NCBI RefSeq assembly: GCF_000220065.1
Contig: NZ_AFQU01000001.1
Location: 1,446,001 to 1,510,000 of the forward strand
Direction of reading: 5' to 3'
DNA length: 64,000 bases
Source of the DNA: Streptococcus sp. oral taxon 056 str. F0418
GTDB lineage: Bacteria > Bacillota > Bacilli > Lactobacillales > Streptococcaceae
This document shows, one piece after another, positions 1-12,077 of this stretch (position 1 is the stretch's first letter; each line of letters starts with the position of its first letter). Both the position numbers and the translations under genes were made by a program. The notes beneath the pieces were generated by a model. The model made no database searches and was not told the origin of the DNA. It saw nothing but the letters and a program-made list of their open reading frames with translations.

Positions 1-879
1 ATGACAAAAGAAATTGGTGTCGGCAAGGCACATAGTAAAATTATTTTAATGGGAGAGCATTCGGTTGTCTACGGATATCCTGCCATTTCCCTGCCTCTTA
101 ATCGTATTGAAGTAACCTGTCAGGTCTTTCCGTCTGATCAAGTCTGGACCCTCTACGCCGATGATACGCTGTCTATGGCTGTTTTTGCCTGTCTAGAACA
201 TCTAGGCAGGCAAGGGGCTAAGATTCGCTGTCAGGTGGAGTCCATGGTCCCTGAGAAGCGGGGGATGGGGTCTTCAGCCGCAGTCAGTATTGCGGCTATT
301 CGGGCGGTCTTTGACTACTTTGAAGAAGAGCTGGATGACCAGACGCTGGAAATTCTAGCCAATCGGGCGGAGATGATTGCCCATATGAATCCCAGCGGCC
401 TTGATGCCAAGACCTGCCTCAGCGATGTGGCTATTAAGTTTATCCGCAATTTCGGTTTCAGTGAAATTGAGCTGGATCTGGGTGCCTTTTTAGTGATTGC
501 AGATACGGGCATTCACGGCCATACCCGTGAAGCTATCCGTGCTGTAGAAAGTCAGGGTCAAAAGGCTCTGCCTTTGCTCCAAGAATTGGGGAATTTAACG
601 AAAATCCTTGAGAAGGCTATTTCTATCAAGGACTTGATGACAATGGGACAAGCTATGACAAAAGCTCATGAGAAGCTAGCCAAGCTAGGAGTGTCTTGCC
701 AGAAAGCAGATGAGCTGGTGGCGGCAGCGCTTGAAAATGGAGCTTTGGGTGCTAAAATGAGTGGCGGTGGCCTGGGTGGCTGTGTCATTGCTCTTGTAAG
801 AGAAAAAAGTCAGGCGGAGGCCTTAGCCGCCTTATTGAGAGAGAAAGGGGCCATTAACACATGGATCGAAAGCCTGTAA
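1..879 (+). CDS. mvaK1: Mevalonate kinase
   Basis: Phosphorylates mevalonate to 5-phosphomevalonate in the cytoplasm, the first kinase step of the mevalonate route to isopentenyl diphosphate. The 292-residue protein has the GHMP-kinase layout: an N-terminal strand block GKAHSKIILMGEHSVVYG (about 8-25), the ATP loop PEKRGMGSSAA (84-94), a likely catalytic Asp in NPSGLDAKT (Asp135) and a C-terminal glycine-rich motif MSGGGLGG near 255. The window opens on its ATG, so promoter and RBS are not visible. It overlaps mvaD by 19 nt and heads a four-gene operon mvaK1-mvaD-mvaK2-fni. The homologous pneumococcal enzyme is feedback-inhibited by diphosphomevalonate; that is family knowledge, not seen here. 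Confidence 0.95.
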   Translation: MTKEIGVGKAHSKIILMGEHSVVYGYPAISLPLNRIEVTCQVFPSDQVWTLYADDTLSMAVFACLEHLGRQGAKIRCQVESMVPEKRGMGSSAAVSIAAIRAVFDYFEEELDDQTLEILANRAEMIAHMNPSGLDAKTCLSDVAIKFIRNFGFSEIELDLGAFLVIADTGIHGHTREAIRAVESQGQKALPLLQELGNLTKILEKAISIKDLMTMGQAMTKAHEKLAKLGVSCQKADELVAAALENGALGAKMSGGGLGGCVIALVREKSQAEALAALLREKGAINTWIESL

Positions 880-1797
880 GTGTCAAATCCTATGCCAATA
901 TTGCAATTATCAAATATTGGGGGAAGAAAGATGCAGCAAAGATGATTCCGTCTACCAGCAGTATCTCGCTGACACTGGAAAATATGTACACCGAGACCCA
1001 GCTGAGTCCTTTACCGGCTACAGCGACTGGAGATGAGTTTTATATTGACGGTCAGCTACAAAGTCCGGCAGAACATGCCAAAATCAGTAAGATTATTGAC
1101 CGCTTCCGCTCTCCAGAAGATGGTTTTGTCCGCGTTGATACCAGCAACAATATGCCGACAGCAGCGGGTCTGTCTTCCAGCTCCAGTGGTCTATCTGCCT
1201 TAGTCAAGGCCTGCAATGCTTATTTTCAGACGGGCTATCAGACGCAAGAGCTGGCTCAGCTGGCCAAGTTTGCTTCAGGGTCGTCAGCTCGGTCTTTCTT
1301 TGGTCCGCTAGCGGCCTGGGATAAGGACAGCGGAGCCATTTATCCAGTCAAGACGGATTTGAAGCTAGCCATGATTATGTTGGTTCTGTACGATGAGAAA
1401 AAGCCCATTTCCAGCCGTGACGGTATGGAGCTCTGTGCTAAAACTTCCACCATTTTCCCAGATTGGATTGCCCAGTCTGCCTTAGATTATCAGGCCATGC
1501 TAGGCTATTTGCAGGACAATGATTTTGCCAAGGTAGGTCAGCTGACGGAAGAAAATGCTCTTCGAATGCATGCTACGACTGAAAAAGCTTATCCTCCGTT
1601 TTCTTATCTGACAGAGGAGTCTTACCAAGCTATGGATGCTGTCAGAAAGCTGCGGGAGCAGGGGGAGCGCTGCTACTTTACCATGGACGCAGGGCCCAAT
1701 GTCAAGGTACTCTCCTTGGAGGAAGATCTAGACCATCTGGTGGCCATTTTTGAGAAGGACTATCGCCTTATTGTCTCCAAAACAAAGGACTTGTCAG

Positions 1798-1808
<11 letters not shown>
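861..1808 (+). CDS. mvaD: Diphosphomevalonate decarboxylase
   Basis: ATP-dependent decarboxylation of 5-diphosphomevalonate to isopentenyl diphosphate. The 315-residue GHMP-family protein carries the signature NIAIIKYWGKKD at 13-24 and the phosphate loop NNMPTAAGLSSSSSG at 96-110, both diagnostic of this decarboxylase. The ATG at 861 lies inside the end of mvaK1, so translational coupling is likely. In catalytic order it acts after mvaK2, but it is encoded before it, the usual streptococcal order. Length and motifs look complete. Confidence 0.96.
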
Positions 1809-3805
<1,997 letters not shown>

Positions 3806-3822
3806 ATAGCATAAAGACATAC

Positions 3823-3846
3823 AAAAAAGGCCATCAAGGCCTTTTT
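3823..3846. terminator. Bidirectional terminator between fni and mvaA
   Basis: A perfect inverted repeat, AAAAAGGCC and GGCCTTTTT around an ATCAA loop, lies between the convergent genes. It has A- and T-tracts on both sides and can stop transcription from either strand. Its right arm touches the mvaA stop codon. Confidence 0.85.
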
Positions 3847-5119
3847 ACTTGTCCTGTTTTCGTAAGTCAGCTAGTATTTCCTGAGCAGCAGCGAGGTTGA
3901 AAGTCTTCTTAGCTGTTAAGTGACGGACTACAGCAGCAATTTCTTCGCCTTGGGCTCCAGCTTGTAATGCTAAAGATTTGGCTTGCAATTTCATATGTCC
4001 GGCTTGGATGCCAGTGCTGACTAGGGCTTTTAGGGCAGCGAAGTTTTGCGCCAATCCGACAGATACGATGAGGGATGCCAAGTCCTTAGCCTGAGGTTGC
4101 CCTAGCAAGTCAAAGCTGGCTGCCACTGCGGGATTGAGGCCGATGGAGCCTCCCTTAGTCGCAATGGGCATGGGCAGGGTCATCTGGCCATGAAGCTGGC
4201 GTTTGTCTGGGTCTGCCGTCCAAGTAGAGAGGCCGCGGTAGCTTCCTTCTCGGCTGGCATAGGCATGGGCACCGGCTTCTACAGCCCTCCAGTCATTTCC
4301 AGTAGCCAGCACCAAAGCATCAATACCATTAAAGATACCTTTATTGTGGGTAGCTGCCCGGTAAGGGTCAATCTGGGCTAGCTTGCTAGCCAGCTGCATC
4401 TTATCTGCAAGAAGTTCCGCCTCGGTCTTATCTCGGCTGAGAAAGCGATAGTCGATGACACAGCGGGCTGTTACCAGGCTATCTGTTGCATAGTTTGACA
4501 GGATAGCCATCAGACTCTTACCGCCAGTCAGCTCTTCCAGAGGAAGGGTGAGAGCCTCTAGCATAGTGTTGAGCATATTGGCTCCCATAGCTTCCTGCGT
4601 ATCCACAGATAGATAGAAAATGAGAAAGTCATCCTTTTGCTCCAGCCAGAGGTCTCTAGCTCCACCACCACGAGCAACAATCGATGGATAGGCTTGGTTG
4701 GCCTGTTCCAGCAACTCTTTCTTTTTCTTGAGAACATCTTTGATGGCTTGGTCGACCTTTTCAACCTGATAGAGGGCAATTTGCCCAATCATCTGGCGTT
4801 TGTGAACCTCGGTTTCAAATCCGCCTGAACGTTTGATAATCCTAGCTGCAAAGCTAGCCGCTGCTACCACAGATGGCTCTTCTGTCACAAAAGGAACTTG
4901 ATAGCTTTTGCCATCCACCAGAAAGTCTGGCACCAGAGAGTAGGGCAGGGCCAGAGTGGCCAGGACATTTTCACTCATCTGGTTGGCTGTTTCCAGAGGC
5001 AAAGTCTGCTGACTGTCTAACAGCTGCCAGTGTTCATCTTGTAATATTCCCTTTTCTTTCAGCATCTGCAGCCGTTCAGCAGGAGTTTTTTTGGAAAATC
5101 CAGTCCAGTTTACTTTCAT
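3845..5119 (-). CDS. mvaA: Hydroxymethylglutaryl-CoA reductase, class II
   Basis: Reduces HMG-CoA to mevalonate, the committed step feeding mvaK1. The 424-residue length is typical of the bacterial class II enzyme. Visible motifs are EAMGANMLNTMLE (substrate site), the HNKGIFNGIDALVLATGND stretch with the catalytic Lys and Asp, EAGAHAYASREG, and a late GIQAGHM holding the expected catalytic His. The ATG overlaps the mvaS stop by four bases (ATGA), so the two genes form a coupled mvaS-mvaA operon. It converges on the kinase operon, so the whole mevalonate pathway lies within 6.3 kb. Confidence 0.95.
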   Translation of the reverse strand: MKVNWTGFSKKTPAERLQMLKEKGILQDEHWQLLDSQQTLPLETANQMSENVLATLALPYSLVPDFLVDGKSYQVPFVTEEPSVVAAASFAARIIKRSGGFETEVHKRQMIGQIALYQVEKVDQAIKDVLKKKKELLEQANQAYPSIVARGGGARDLWLEQKDDFLIFYLSVDTQEAMGANMLNTMLEALTLPLEELTGGKSLMAILSNYATDSLVTARCVIDYRFLSRDKTEAELLADKMQLASKLAQIDPYRAATHNKGIFNGIDALVLATGNDWRAVEAGAHAYASREGSYRGLSTWTADPDKRQLHGQMTLPMPIATKGGSIGLNPAVAASFDLLGQPQAKDLASLIVSVGLAQNFAALKALVSTGIQAGHMKLQAKSLALQAGAQGEEIAAVVRHLTAKKTFNLAAAQEILADLRKQDK

Positions 5120-6294
5120 GATGATTTCTCAACTTTGATATACTTACGCTGGTGCTCTGCAATTTCTGCCAGAGCAAAGCTTTGGTTTTCATAGCCAGAG
5201 AAACTGGCATTGCCCTCCGCATCCAGCTCCGCTTCTGCAAAAAAGATGTGCTCGTATTCTTCAACAGAAAGGGCCTGACGCTGGTCTAATTCCTCTAGGC
5301 GTGTCTGGGATAGATGCTTTTCATAGCCTTCTACCAAATTGGCACTGAAGATTTCAGAGACAGCTCCGCTACCATAACCAAAGAGAGCAATTCGATCGCC
5401 GGCCTTGAGGTTGTCAGAGTTTTCTAAAAGAGACAGAAGGCCTAGAAAGAGGGATCCTGTATAGATATTTCCAACTTTTTGACTGTAAAGAATGGAGGCT
5501 TCAAAGTTTTTCTTGAGCTGTTCTTGCTGCTCTTGAGGCAGGCTTTTATCCATGATTTTATTGAGACCTTTAAGAGCTAGTTTTGGATAAGGCAGATGGA
5601 AGCAATAGGCCGCAAAATCTTTGAGAGTGAGCTTGTGGCGTTTCTGGTACTCCGCCCAAGTTGTCTTTAAGCTATCCAGATATTGCTGGGTCGAATAGAG
5701 ACCATTCACATAAGGTGTTGTCGAGTAATTTGGGCGCCAAAAATCCATGATATCGCGTGTCTGAGCTACATTATCATCATTGAAAGCGAGGATACGAGGA
5801 TTGCTGCTAATCAGCATAGAAATAGCTCCCGCTCCCTGCGTTGGCTCGCCAGGAGTGTTAATGCCATACTTGGCAATATCGCTAGCTAACACCAAAACTT
5901 TGCTGTCTGGATGTTTTTCGATATGGAGCTTGGCATAGTCCAGTGCAGCAGTCGCCCCATAGCAGGCTTCCTTGATCTCAAAGCTGCGAGCAAAAGGCTG
6001 GATGCCCAAAAGGCCGTGAATAAAAATGGCTGCTGCCTTGCTCTGGTCAATCCCTGACTCAGTGGCCACGATGACCATATCAATCTTTTCTTTGTCCTCT
6101 GTTGTCAGGATGGGTTCTGCTGCCGCCGCTCCCAGGGTAACAATATCCTCAGTCAGAGGAGCAATGCTTAGTTCTTTGAGCAAGAGCCCCTTGCTAAGCT
6201 TTTCCGGGTCAGTCCCACGAGCTACCGCTAAATCATTTAATTTTAAGACATAATTGGATGTTGCAAATCCAATTTTATCAATTCCAATTTTCAT
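5116..6294 (-). CDS. mvaS: Hydroxymethylglutaryl-CoA synthase
   Basis: Condenses acetyl-CoA with acetoacetyl-CoA to HMG-CoA. The 392-residue thiolase-fold protein has the catalytic Cys111 in IKEACYGATAALDY, an upstream TESGIDQSKAAA motif with the usual Glu, and FHLPYPKLALK with the expected His. It is the first gene of the mvaS-mvaA operon. Upstream on the minus strand is an extended -10 (TGATAAAAT, plus positions about 6343-6351) as the likely promoter. Confidence 0.95.
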   Translation of the reverse strand: MKIGIDKIGFATSNYVLKLNDLAVARGTDPEKLSKGLLLKELSIAPLTEDIVTLGAAAAEPILTTEDKEKIDMVIVATESGIDQSKAAAIFIHGLLGIQPFARSFEIKEACYGATAALDYAKLHIEKHPDSKVLVLASDIAKYGINTPGEPTQGAGAISMLISSNPRILAFNDDNVAQTRDIMDFWRPNYSTTPYVNGLYSTQQYLDSLKTTWAEYQKRHKLTLKDFAAYCFHLPYPKLALKGLNKIMDKSLPQEQQEQLKKNFEASILYSQKVGNIYTGSLFLGLLSLLENSDNLKAGDRIALFGYGSGAVSEIFSANLVEGYEKHLSQTRLEELDQRQALSVEEYEHIFFAEAELDAEGNASFSGYENQSFALAEIAEHQRKYIKVEKSS

Positions 6295-6342
6295 ACTAAA
6301 ACCTCATATCTTGATAAGACAATCAAGAGTATTTCAATCTCT

Positions 6343-6351
6343 ATTTTATCA
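6343..6351 (-). promoter_or_regulatory. Probable extended -10 promoter of mvaS
   Basis: The minus strand reads TGATAAAAT about 50 nt before the mvaS ATG, a TGn-type extended -10. No good -35 hexamer is visible. Confidence 0.45.
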
Positions 6352-6377
6352 CAATTTAATATAAAACTGATAGAAAA

Positions 6378-6405
6378 GACCTATCTTAAAAAGATAGGTC
6401 AAAAG
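6378..6405 (-). terminator. Terminator of the ThrE-type exporter operon
   Basis: Inverted repeat GACCTATCTT / AAGATAGGTC with a three-base loop at 6378-6400. On the minus strand it is followed by TTTTCT. It lies about 80 nt past the exporter genes and before the mvaS promoter region. Confidence 0.65.
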
Positions 6406-6478
6406 AAAAAGGTAGTGAGAACACCTGATTTTTCAGTAAATTACTCTGGTGTTTCAAATTTTATAGCCCGCAAGGGTT

Positions 6479-6934
6479 TTAATCAACGACTCGCTTCCTT
6501 TTCTCAATATATTTATAAAGTTTAAGGGCAACCGTTCCACTGGCCATACCAATGGAGATGACTAGAGCTAGAATGACGACCAATGTCGCATGAACCATGG
6601 CTTGACTGTAGTTACCAGTGACAAAGAAGGCAGTCGTCCGATAAGATATGTAGCCCGGGACCAGAGGCGCTAGAATAGCCAAAATAAAAACAACAGCAGG
6701 TGTTTTGTAGATGATGCTGAGAATTTGGCTGATGCAAGACCCAACGATTGCTGCTACAAATGTTGCTACAATAACATTTGTAGGTCCTTTCAAAAGGAGG
6801 TAAAGTAACCAGACAGCCATCCCAAGTATACCACCCGGTATCAGCATGCTACGTTGAACATTTAAAACGATAAGAAATGTGATGATTGCTAATAGGCTAG
6901 CTAGAGCCTGTAATAAGAATGTTAATATTGTCAT
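6479..6934 (-). CDS. Threonine/serine exporter family protein, ThrE domain 2 (YjjB/DUF3815 type)
   Basis: A 151-residue integral membrane protein with about five hydrophobic segments and a central LAPLVPGYISYRT motif typical of the C-terminal half of ThrE-like amino-acid exporters. It lies four bases after the gene for the N-terminal-half protein, so the two probably form one split transporter. The exported substrate cannot be read from the sequence; small neutral amino acids or dicarboxylates are what related proteins move. A basic tail (EKRKRVVD) suggests a cytoplasmic C-terminus. Confidence 0.8.
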   Translation of the reverse strand: MTILTFLLQALASLLAIITFLIVLNVQRSMLIPGGILGMAVWLLYLLLKGPTNVIVATFVAAIVGSCISQILSIIYKTPAVVFILAILAPLVPGYISYRTTAFFVTGNYSQAMVHATLVVILALVISIGMASGTVALKLYKYIEKRKRVVD

Positions 6935-6938
6935 AGCT

Positions 6939-7697
6939 TTATTTCATTAAAACGAGGGCAACGGAAGTACCCGCACCGAGCGCAAGCGTAATGAGAAGAG
7001 ATTCAAAGAGTTTGCTCATTCCTGAGTTGATATGGTTGGTCATAATATCTCTGACAGCATTGGTCAGTGCAATACCAGGAACAAAAGGCATCACAGCTCC
7101 AGCAATAATTAAGTCCGCTGTCGAGTCAAAACCTGAATAGCGAGCCCATATTTGAGCTAGTAAACCAAAAACAAATGCACCAGCAAAGGCGCTTACAAAG
7201 GGAATACGAACATATTTTTCGGCGTAAAGAGAAAAAGTAAAACCAAAAAATGTAGCGATAGCAGCACCGATTGCATCATAAAAATTACCTCCAAACATGA
7301 TGGAGAAGAAGGGGGCACTAAGAGTTGCCGCAATCGTTAGTTGTTTTTTGTTGTAGGGAAGACTCTTATTTTTCAAGCGAAGTAAGCGGTGATAAGCTTC
7401 TTGTAAAGTCAATTCTCCACTAGTCAACTGTCGTGATACTTGATTGACATCACAAACTTTTTCTATATTGTAGTTTGAATGAACAATACGTTTCATACGA
7501 GAAATATTCGTATTCTCGATAGAGAAGAAAATAGCAACAGGCATTGCTAATGCATTGCAATCAATAATCCCTTGCGAGTGTGCAATGCGAATCATAGTAT
7601 CTTCTACACGATATATTTCAGATCCGCTTTGTAGTAAGAGGGTCCCTGCTAGCATGATGACATCCACTGCTAGATTAAAATCTTTTGGCTCTTCCAT
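6939..7697 (-). CDS. Threonine/serine exporter family protein, ThrE domain 1 (YjjP/DUF1212 type)
   Basis: A 252-residue protein with a soluble N-terminal region containing LLQSGSEIYRVEDTM, the hallmark of DUF1212/YjjP proteins. About five membrane segments follow, with a VMPFVPGIALTNAVRDI motif. Together with the downstream YjjB-like gene it corresponds to the two halves of corynebacterial ThrE. A TATAAT hexamer lies on the minus strand about 40 nt upstream. The start MEEPKDFNLAVDVIMLAG fits the family. Confidence 0.82.
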   Translation of the reverse strand: MEEPKDFNLAVDVIMLAGTLLLQSGSEIYRVEDTMIRIAHSQGIIDCNALAMPVAIFFSIENTNISRMKRIVHSNYNIEKVCDVNQVSRQLTSGELTLQEAYHRLLRLKNKSLPYNKKQLTIAATLSAPFFSIMFGGNFYDAIGAAIATFFGFTFSLYAEKYVRIPFVSAFAGAFVFGLLAQIWARYSGFDSTADLIIAGAVMPFVPGIALTNAVRDIMTNHINSGMSKLFESLLITLALGAGTSVALVLMK

Positions 7698-7831
7698 AAT
7701 CTCTTTCCAAGTATTTCTAAACTTTCTTTTATTATAGCAAAATTCAGAAGCTTCTTCATAAAAATTTTGTGATAATGTTAAAAAGAAGACTGGAGAACAT
7801 CCAATCTTCTTTTCTTTGATGACTTATTTCA

Positions 7832-10147
7832 TTAGCTCAAGGCGTCATCCATTGAAAGAACTTCGTGGAAGACACGTTGTGTCAATTCAGTTTTTTGTTC
7901 AGGAGTGAGGTACTTAGTATTTACACAGTAACCAGAGATACGAACGATAACGTCTTCGCCAGACATAATCTTGTCGTAAACGTCCTTCAAGTCCATAACG
8001 TTCAAGTTAACGTGTTGTCCACCATTTTCAAAGTAACCGTCAAGGATTGTTACCAAGTTATCCACTTGCTCATCATGAGTCTTACCAAGCGCACGAGGTG
8101 ATACTTGAGTTGTCAATGAGATACCGTCAGCTGCATAACTGAAGTCCAGACTAGCAAGTGAGTTCAAGTTTTGCAACCAGCCACCTTTTGCCTTGTTAGA
8201 TGGGTTCGCACCTGGTGAGAAGAACTCAAGTTTAGACAAGTTCACAGTACCGTCTTCGTTGAGGTAAACTCCTTTATGGACTGGTGAGTTACCAGTTTGT
8301 TTAGAGTAAGCAACGTTAGATGTGATTGTCAAGAGTGATACTGTAGCTTCAGCGTTCTTGTAAAGTTTGTGGCTACGCAAACGAGTTGTGTAAGCTTCAA
8401 CTAACCATTCAGCCAATTCGTTTGAACGAGGATCATCTTCACCCCAACGTGGGTATTCGCCGATTGTTTCGTAATCGTAGATGTAGCCATTTTCGTCACG
8501 GATTGGTTTAACGGTAGCGTACTTGATAGCTGACAATGTATCAACAGTGTTAGCAAATCCACAGATACCGAATCCCATGTTTGCACGTTGGTGAGTAGGC
8601 AAGAAGGCCATTTGAACAGCTTCGTAGTTATACTTATCAGTCATGTAGTGGATGATGTTCAAAGCATCTACATAAGTGTCTGTCAACCAGTCAAGTGATT
8701 TTTCAAAGTTCGCTTTAACGGATTCAAATTCAAGGACTTCATCACGGATAGGATCGATGTCAAATACCTTGTAGTCTTTATGTACATCGTCGTAACCACC
8801 GTTGAGACCTGTAAGAAGAGCTTTCAGAACGTTTACACGAGCACCGAAGTACTGGATGTTGTGGCGTTGTTCTTCATTTTCTGGGTCAAGTGGAGATACA
8901 CAACATGAGATACAGCTCATTTCGCCGTATCCGTCTTTCGCCATTGTTGTTACACCTTCGTATTGGATAGAAGAGTGTTTGTGGCTCATGTGCATACAGT
9001 AGTGACGGAAGTTGTAAGGTAATTTGTCAGTCCAAAGAACTGTCAAGTTTGGCTCTGGAGAGTTACCGATGTTGTCAAGAGTGTTCAAGAAACGGTAGTC
9101 CATCTTCGTAACACGGTGACGACCATCGTTACCCATACCTGCCATAGAAGTGGTGATAAAGGTTGGGTCACCTGAGTACAATTGGTCGTAAGCTTTTGTA
9201 CGAGCAAATTTAACAGTACGAAGTTTCAAAACGAAGTCATCGATAAATTCTTGGATTTCGCTTTCAGTGTATGTTCCACGAGCAAGGTCGCGTTCTGCAA
9301 AGACATCAAGAACGATTGGCACACGTCCAAGAGAAGTTGCAGCACCGTTGATGACACGGCAGACTGCCATGAAGGCAATGTTTGTCCATTGAACAGCTTC
9401 TTTTGTATCAAAGGCTGGTCGGCGAACATCAACTCCATAAAGGTCACCTAATTTAACAACTTCGCCAAGCGCTTGGTATTGCAAATTGATTTCTTCACGA
9501 AGACGAATTGTTTCTTCGTCAATTTCTGTCAAAGCGTTCCAGTCGTTCACTTTTTCAGCCATCAAGTAGTCAGCACCGTACAAGGCCAAACGAGCGTAAA
9601 CCCCGATGATACGTCCACGAGAGTATGCGTCTGGAAGACCAGTAACTGTGTGAGCGTGGCGAGCACGACGAATGTTTGAAGTATAAGCACGGAAGATACC
9701 ATCATTTACTGTTGTCACGTACTTAGTAAAGATTTCATGAACAGCAGGATCTGGTTCGTATCCATTTTCTTTCAAAGTAGTTTCAGCCATACGGATACCA
9801 CCTTTTGGCATGAAGTTCAATTTGAAGAGTTCGTCGTTTTGGATACCATAGATAAGTTCGTTATCTTTGTCGATATAACCAGCTGGAATACCAGCGATAG
9901 AAGCTGGGCGAGTATCCATTGGGAAGCGAGTTGCTTCATAATGCGCTTTGGTTTCTTCGATAATCTTTTTGATGTGAAGAGAACGCTCAGTTGGACCGGC
10001 TAAGAAGCTTTCATCTCCATCATAAGGAGTGTAGTTAGCTTGAACAAAGCGTGAAATACTTGCTTTTTCTTTCCAATCTTCACCTTTGAAGCCTTCCCAA
10101 GCTTTGTCAAAAATATCTTGTGCTTCGACAACAGTTTTAACAACCAT
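7832..10147 (-). CDS. pflB: Formate C-acetyltransferase (pyruvate formate-lyase)
   Basis: Cleaves pyruvate with CoA into acetyl-CoA and formate, the mixed-acid branch used by streptococci under anaerobiosis and sugar limitation. The frame is open from 10183, but I choose the ATG at 10147 (771 residues). It follows GAGGAATTTAAC on the minus strand and gives [17 protein letters not shown], as in known streptococcal enzymes. The adjacent catalytic cysteines are in [14 protein letters not shown] and the glycyl-radical site is [12 protein letters not shown] near the C-terminus. The activating enzyme gene is not in the window. A promoter overlapped by a CcpA-like site lies upstream. Confidence 0.96.
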   Translation of the reverse strand: MVVKTVVEAQDIFDKAWEGFKGEDWKEKASISRFVQANYTPYDGDESFLAGPTERSLHIKKIIEETKAHYEATRFPMDTRPASIAGIPAGYIDKDNELIYGIQNDELFKLNFMPKGGIRMAETTLKENGYEPDPAVHEIFTKYVTTVNDGIFRAYTSNIRRARHAHTVTGLPDAYSRGRIIGVYARLALYGADYLMAEKVNDWNALTEIDEETIRLREEINLQYQALGEVVKLGDLYGVDVRRPAFDTKEAVQWTNIAFMAVCRVINGAATSLGRVPIVLDVFAERDLARGTYTESEIQEFIDDFVLKLRTVKFARTKAYDQLYSGDPTFITTSMAGMGNDGRHRVTKMDYRFLNTLDNIGNSPEPNLTVLWTDKLPYNFRHYCMHMSHKHSSIQYEGVTTMAKDGYGEMSCISCCVSPLDPENEEQRHNIQYFGARVNVLKALLTGLNGGYDDVHKDYKVFDIDPIRDEVLEFESVKANFEKSLDWLTDTYVDALNIIHYMTDKYNYEAVQMAFLPTHQRANMGFGICGFANTVDTLSAIKYATVKPIRDENGYIYDYETIGEYPRWGEDDPRSNELAEWLVEAYTTRLRSHKLYKNAEATVSLLTITSNVAYSKQTGNSPVHKGVYLNEDGTVNLSKLEFFSPGANPSNKAKGGWLQNLNSLASLDFSYAADGISLTTQVSPRALGKTHDEQVDNLVTILDGYFENGGQHVNLNVMDLKDVYDKIMSGEDVIVRISGYCVNTKYLTPEQKTELTQRVFHEVLSMDDALS

Positions 10148-10204
10148 GTTAAATTCCTCGTTTTTCTTTCTAGCAACAGGCATCTGTTACATTTATATAG
10201 ATAA

Positions 10205-10233
10205 AGTATAGCATATAGTAACCGTTTACACAA
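10205..10233 (-). promoter_or_regulatory. pflB promoter with overlapping CcpA (cre)-like site
   Basis: On the minus strand TTGTGT (10228-10233) and TATACT (10205-10210) are separated by 17 nt. Bases 10216-10231 read GTGTAAACGGTTACTA on the minus strand and match 14 of 16 positions of the cre consensus WTGNAARCGNWWWCAW. A CcpA-type regulator bound there would cover the spacer and -35, which fits catabolite control of pfl. The regulator identity is inferred. Confidence 0.65.
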
Positions 10234-10328
10234 AGGTTTTTCAGGTATTCACGAGCTTTTCTTTTATAATACAGTTTTTTATTTTGTATGATGTGTACTA
10301 TATCGTTTGAGTTGGCATTTTCTAATAG

Positions 10329-10357
10329 TTGGGTAAAGAGGAGAAAAACGATATAAT
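10329..10357 (+). promoter_or_regulatory. dinB promoter
   Basis: TTGGGT (10329-10334), 17-nt spacer, TATAAT (10352-10357). It lies about 30 nt before the dinB start and is divergent from the pflB promoter. Confidence 0.6.
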
Positions 10358-10388
10358 AGTATGAGAAAATAAAAAAGAGGCAGACAAG

Positions 10389-11465
10389 ATGTTGATTTTC
10401 CCTTTAATGAATGATACATCCAGAAAGATCATTCATATAGATATGGATGCTTTTTTTGCTGCAGTTGAGATTAGAGACAATCCTAAGCTTCAGGGGAGGC
10501 CTGTAATCATTGGTCATGATCCACGTTTAAATGGGGGGCGAGGCGTTGTTTCTACATGTAGTTATGAAGCTAGAAAGTTCGGAGTTCATTCGGCTATGAG
10601 TACTAAAGAAGCCTATGAGCGTTGTCCACAAGCAGTTTTTATTTCAGGTAATTATGAGAAATATCAAGAAGTAGGACGTCAAATTCGAGAAATCTTCAAA
10701 CGCTATACAGATAAGATTGAGCCAATGAGTATTGATGAGGCTTATTTGGATGTGACGGAAAATAAATTGGGGCTGAAATCAGCGGTTAAGGTTGCAAAAC
10801 TTATTCAACACGATATCTGGAATGAACTGCGCTTAACAGCTTCAGCAGGTGTTTCTTACAATAAATTTTTGGCTAAAATTGCTAGTGATTATGAAAAACC
10901 ACATGGTTTGACGGTTATTTTACCGGAGGAGGCGCAGCAGTTTTTAGCGCCTTTAGACATTGCTAAATTTCACGGAGTGGGGAAAAAAACTGTAGAAAAA
11001 CTCCATCAAATGGGAATCTTTACAGGAGCAGATTTACTTGAAATACCTGAGATGGTCTTAATTGACAAATTTGGTCGCTTTGGCTTTGATCTTTTCCGAA
11101 AAGCACGTGGAATCAGCAATAGTCCAGTCAAGTCTAATCGTATACGAAAGTCTATCGGTAAGGAACGCACCTATGCCAAGCATCTCTATCGTGAGGAAGA
11201 TATCAAAAAAGAGCTCGCTCTTTTGGCTCAAAAAGTTGCTCAGAGTTTAGAGAAACACCAAAAATCAGGGCGAACAGTCGTTTTGAAAGTTCGCTATGAG
11301 GATTTTAAGACATTAACCAAACGCAGAAGCTTGCCACAGGCAGTAAAAGAAGCAGAGCAAATTGAGCGAATAGCACATGAAATTTTCGATAGTCTAGAAG
11401 AACAGTCACGTCGCGGTATCCGTCTATTGGGGGTAACCGTCACAGGTTTTGATGAAAAATATTGA
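10389..11465 (+). CDS. dinB: DNA polymerase IV (Y-family, translesion)
   Basis: Error-prone polymerase that copies past damaged template bases. The 358-residue protein has the Y-family catalytic motifs [14 protein letters not shown] (about 14-27) and [12 protein letters not shown] (about 113-124), then helix-hairpin-helix and little-finger regions. The ATG at 10389 is preceded by AGAGG with 8-nt spacing, so I prefer it to the Met six codons later. It is divergent from pflB, an arrangement also known in other streptococci. No C-terminal beta-clamp motif was clearly recognised. Confidence 0.93.
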   Translation: MLIFPLMNDTSRKIIHIDMDAFFAAVEIRDNPKLQGRPVIIGHDPRLNGGRGVVSTCSYEARKFGVHSAMSTKEAYERCPQAVFISGNYEKYQEVGRQIREIFKRYTDKIEPMSIDEAYLDVTENKLGLKSAVKVAKLIQHDIWNELRLTASAGVSYNKFLAKIASDYEKPHGLTVILPEEAQQFLAPLDIAKFHGVGKKTVEKLHQMGIFTGADLLEIPEMVLIDKFGRFGFDLFRKARGISNSPVKSNRIRKSIGKERTYAKHLYREEDIKKELALLAQKVAQSLEKHQKSGRTVVLKVRYEDFKTLTKRRSLPQAVKEAEQIERIAHEIFDSLEEQSRRGIRLLGVTVTGFDEKY

Positions 11466-11570
11466 GTAATATCAGAAAGCCTTTCGGGAGTCTAAAGAAA
11501 TGAAAGAAGAAGCAAAATCTTAGATTGTAAGCCTTAAATGATTTCATTTTACTTTATTTTTACTAAATGC

Positions 11571-11632
11571 TAGACAAAGGAAATTTTGTCTGCTATACTA
11601 GCAATAAATAAAAACCGACCGGTAGGTTTTTA
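11571..11632 (+). promoter_or_regulatory. Promoter with TetR-type palindromic operator
   Basis: TAGACA (11571-11576), 17-nt spacer and TATACT (11594-11599) form a good promoter. Just after the expected start point lies AAAACCGACCGGTAGGTTTT (11611-11630), a near-perfect palindrome with one mismatched pair. It can be extended by two more pairs to 11609-11632. Its CCGACCGGT core resembles operators of TetR/AcrR regulators, and a TetR-family gene follows 450 nt downstream. Confidence 0.65.
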
Positions 11633-11648
11633 AAAAGAGAGGATCAAA

Positions 11649-11975
11649 ATGAAAAAATCAGTATTAGAAAGAACAAATGAACATATTGTTAATTTAAACA
11701 AAAATACAAATCAACAACTAGAAAAACAAAAAGCTTTTATTAGACGACAAAGAGACATTCAGAAGAAACAAGTCTATCAATTAACTCAGGGGGAGAATGC
11801 GCTTCGCTATACCAAGTGGGGAATGAAGGTAGGCTATGTGGTGCTTGCTGGCGGACTTGTTACAACTCTTTTTAGTCCTTGGCGTGGGCTGGGAGTGATG
11901 GCAGTAGGAGGTGTGTCGCTTCTTTCTAACTTTTATCATACCAAGCGCTTGGAAGAGAAAAAGAAGAATAAATAG
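11649..11975 (+). CDS. Small membrane protein of unknown function
   Basis: A 108-residue protein I do not recognise. The first half (about 1-55) is strongly basic, polar and predicted helical or coiled-coil (NKNTNQQLEKQKAFIRRQR). It is followed by two short hydrophobic stretches, about 57-73 and 78-92, forming a hairpin in the membrane, and a Lys-rich tail. An AGAGAGGA ribosome site precedes the ATG. The gene is expressed from a promoter with a TetR-type palindrome and is followed by a TetR-family gene, so it is likely the target or co-regulated partner of that repressor. Phage-shock-like or antimicrobial-stress roles would be speculation. Confidence 0.7.
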   Translation: MKKSVLERTNEHIVNLNKNTNQQLEKQKAFIRRQRDIQKKQVYQLTQGENALRYTKWGMKVGYVVLAGGLVTTLFSPWRGLGVMAVGGVSLLSNFYHTKRLEEKKKNK

Positions 11976-12077
11976 CTTGAGTGATTTCGCTGATATGTCG
12001 ATGGTAAGGTGATACCATTGTCTTTTCTTATTTTTTTGATAAAATAAATGAAAGCAAAGAAAGATGAAAGGATAGTA

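Noticed and set aside
9182..9451. Long open frames antisense to pflB (for example 9182-9451 and 9737-10003)
   Set aside because: Shadows of the biased codon use in a highly expressed gene; no ribosome sites or protein-like features.
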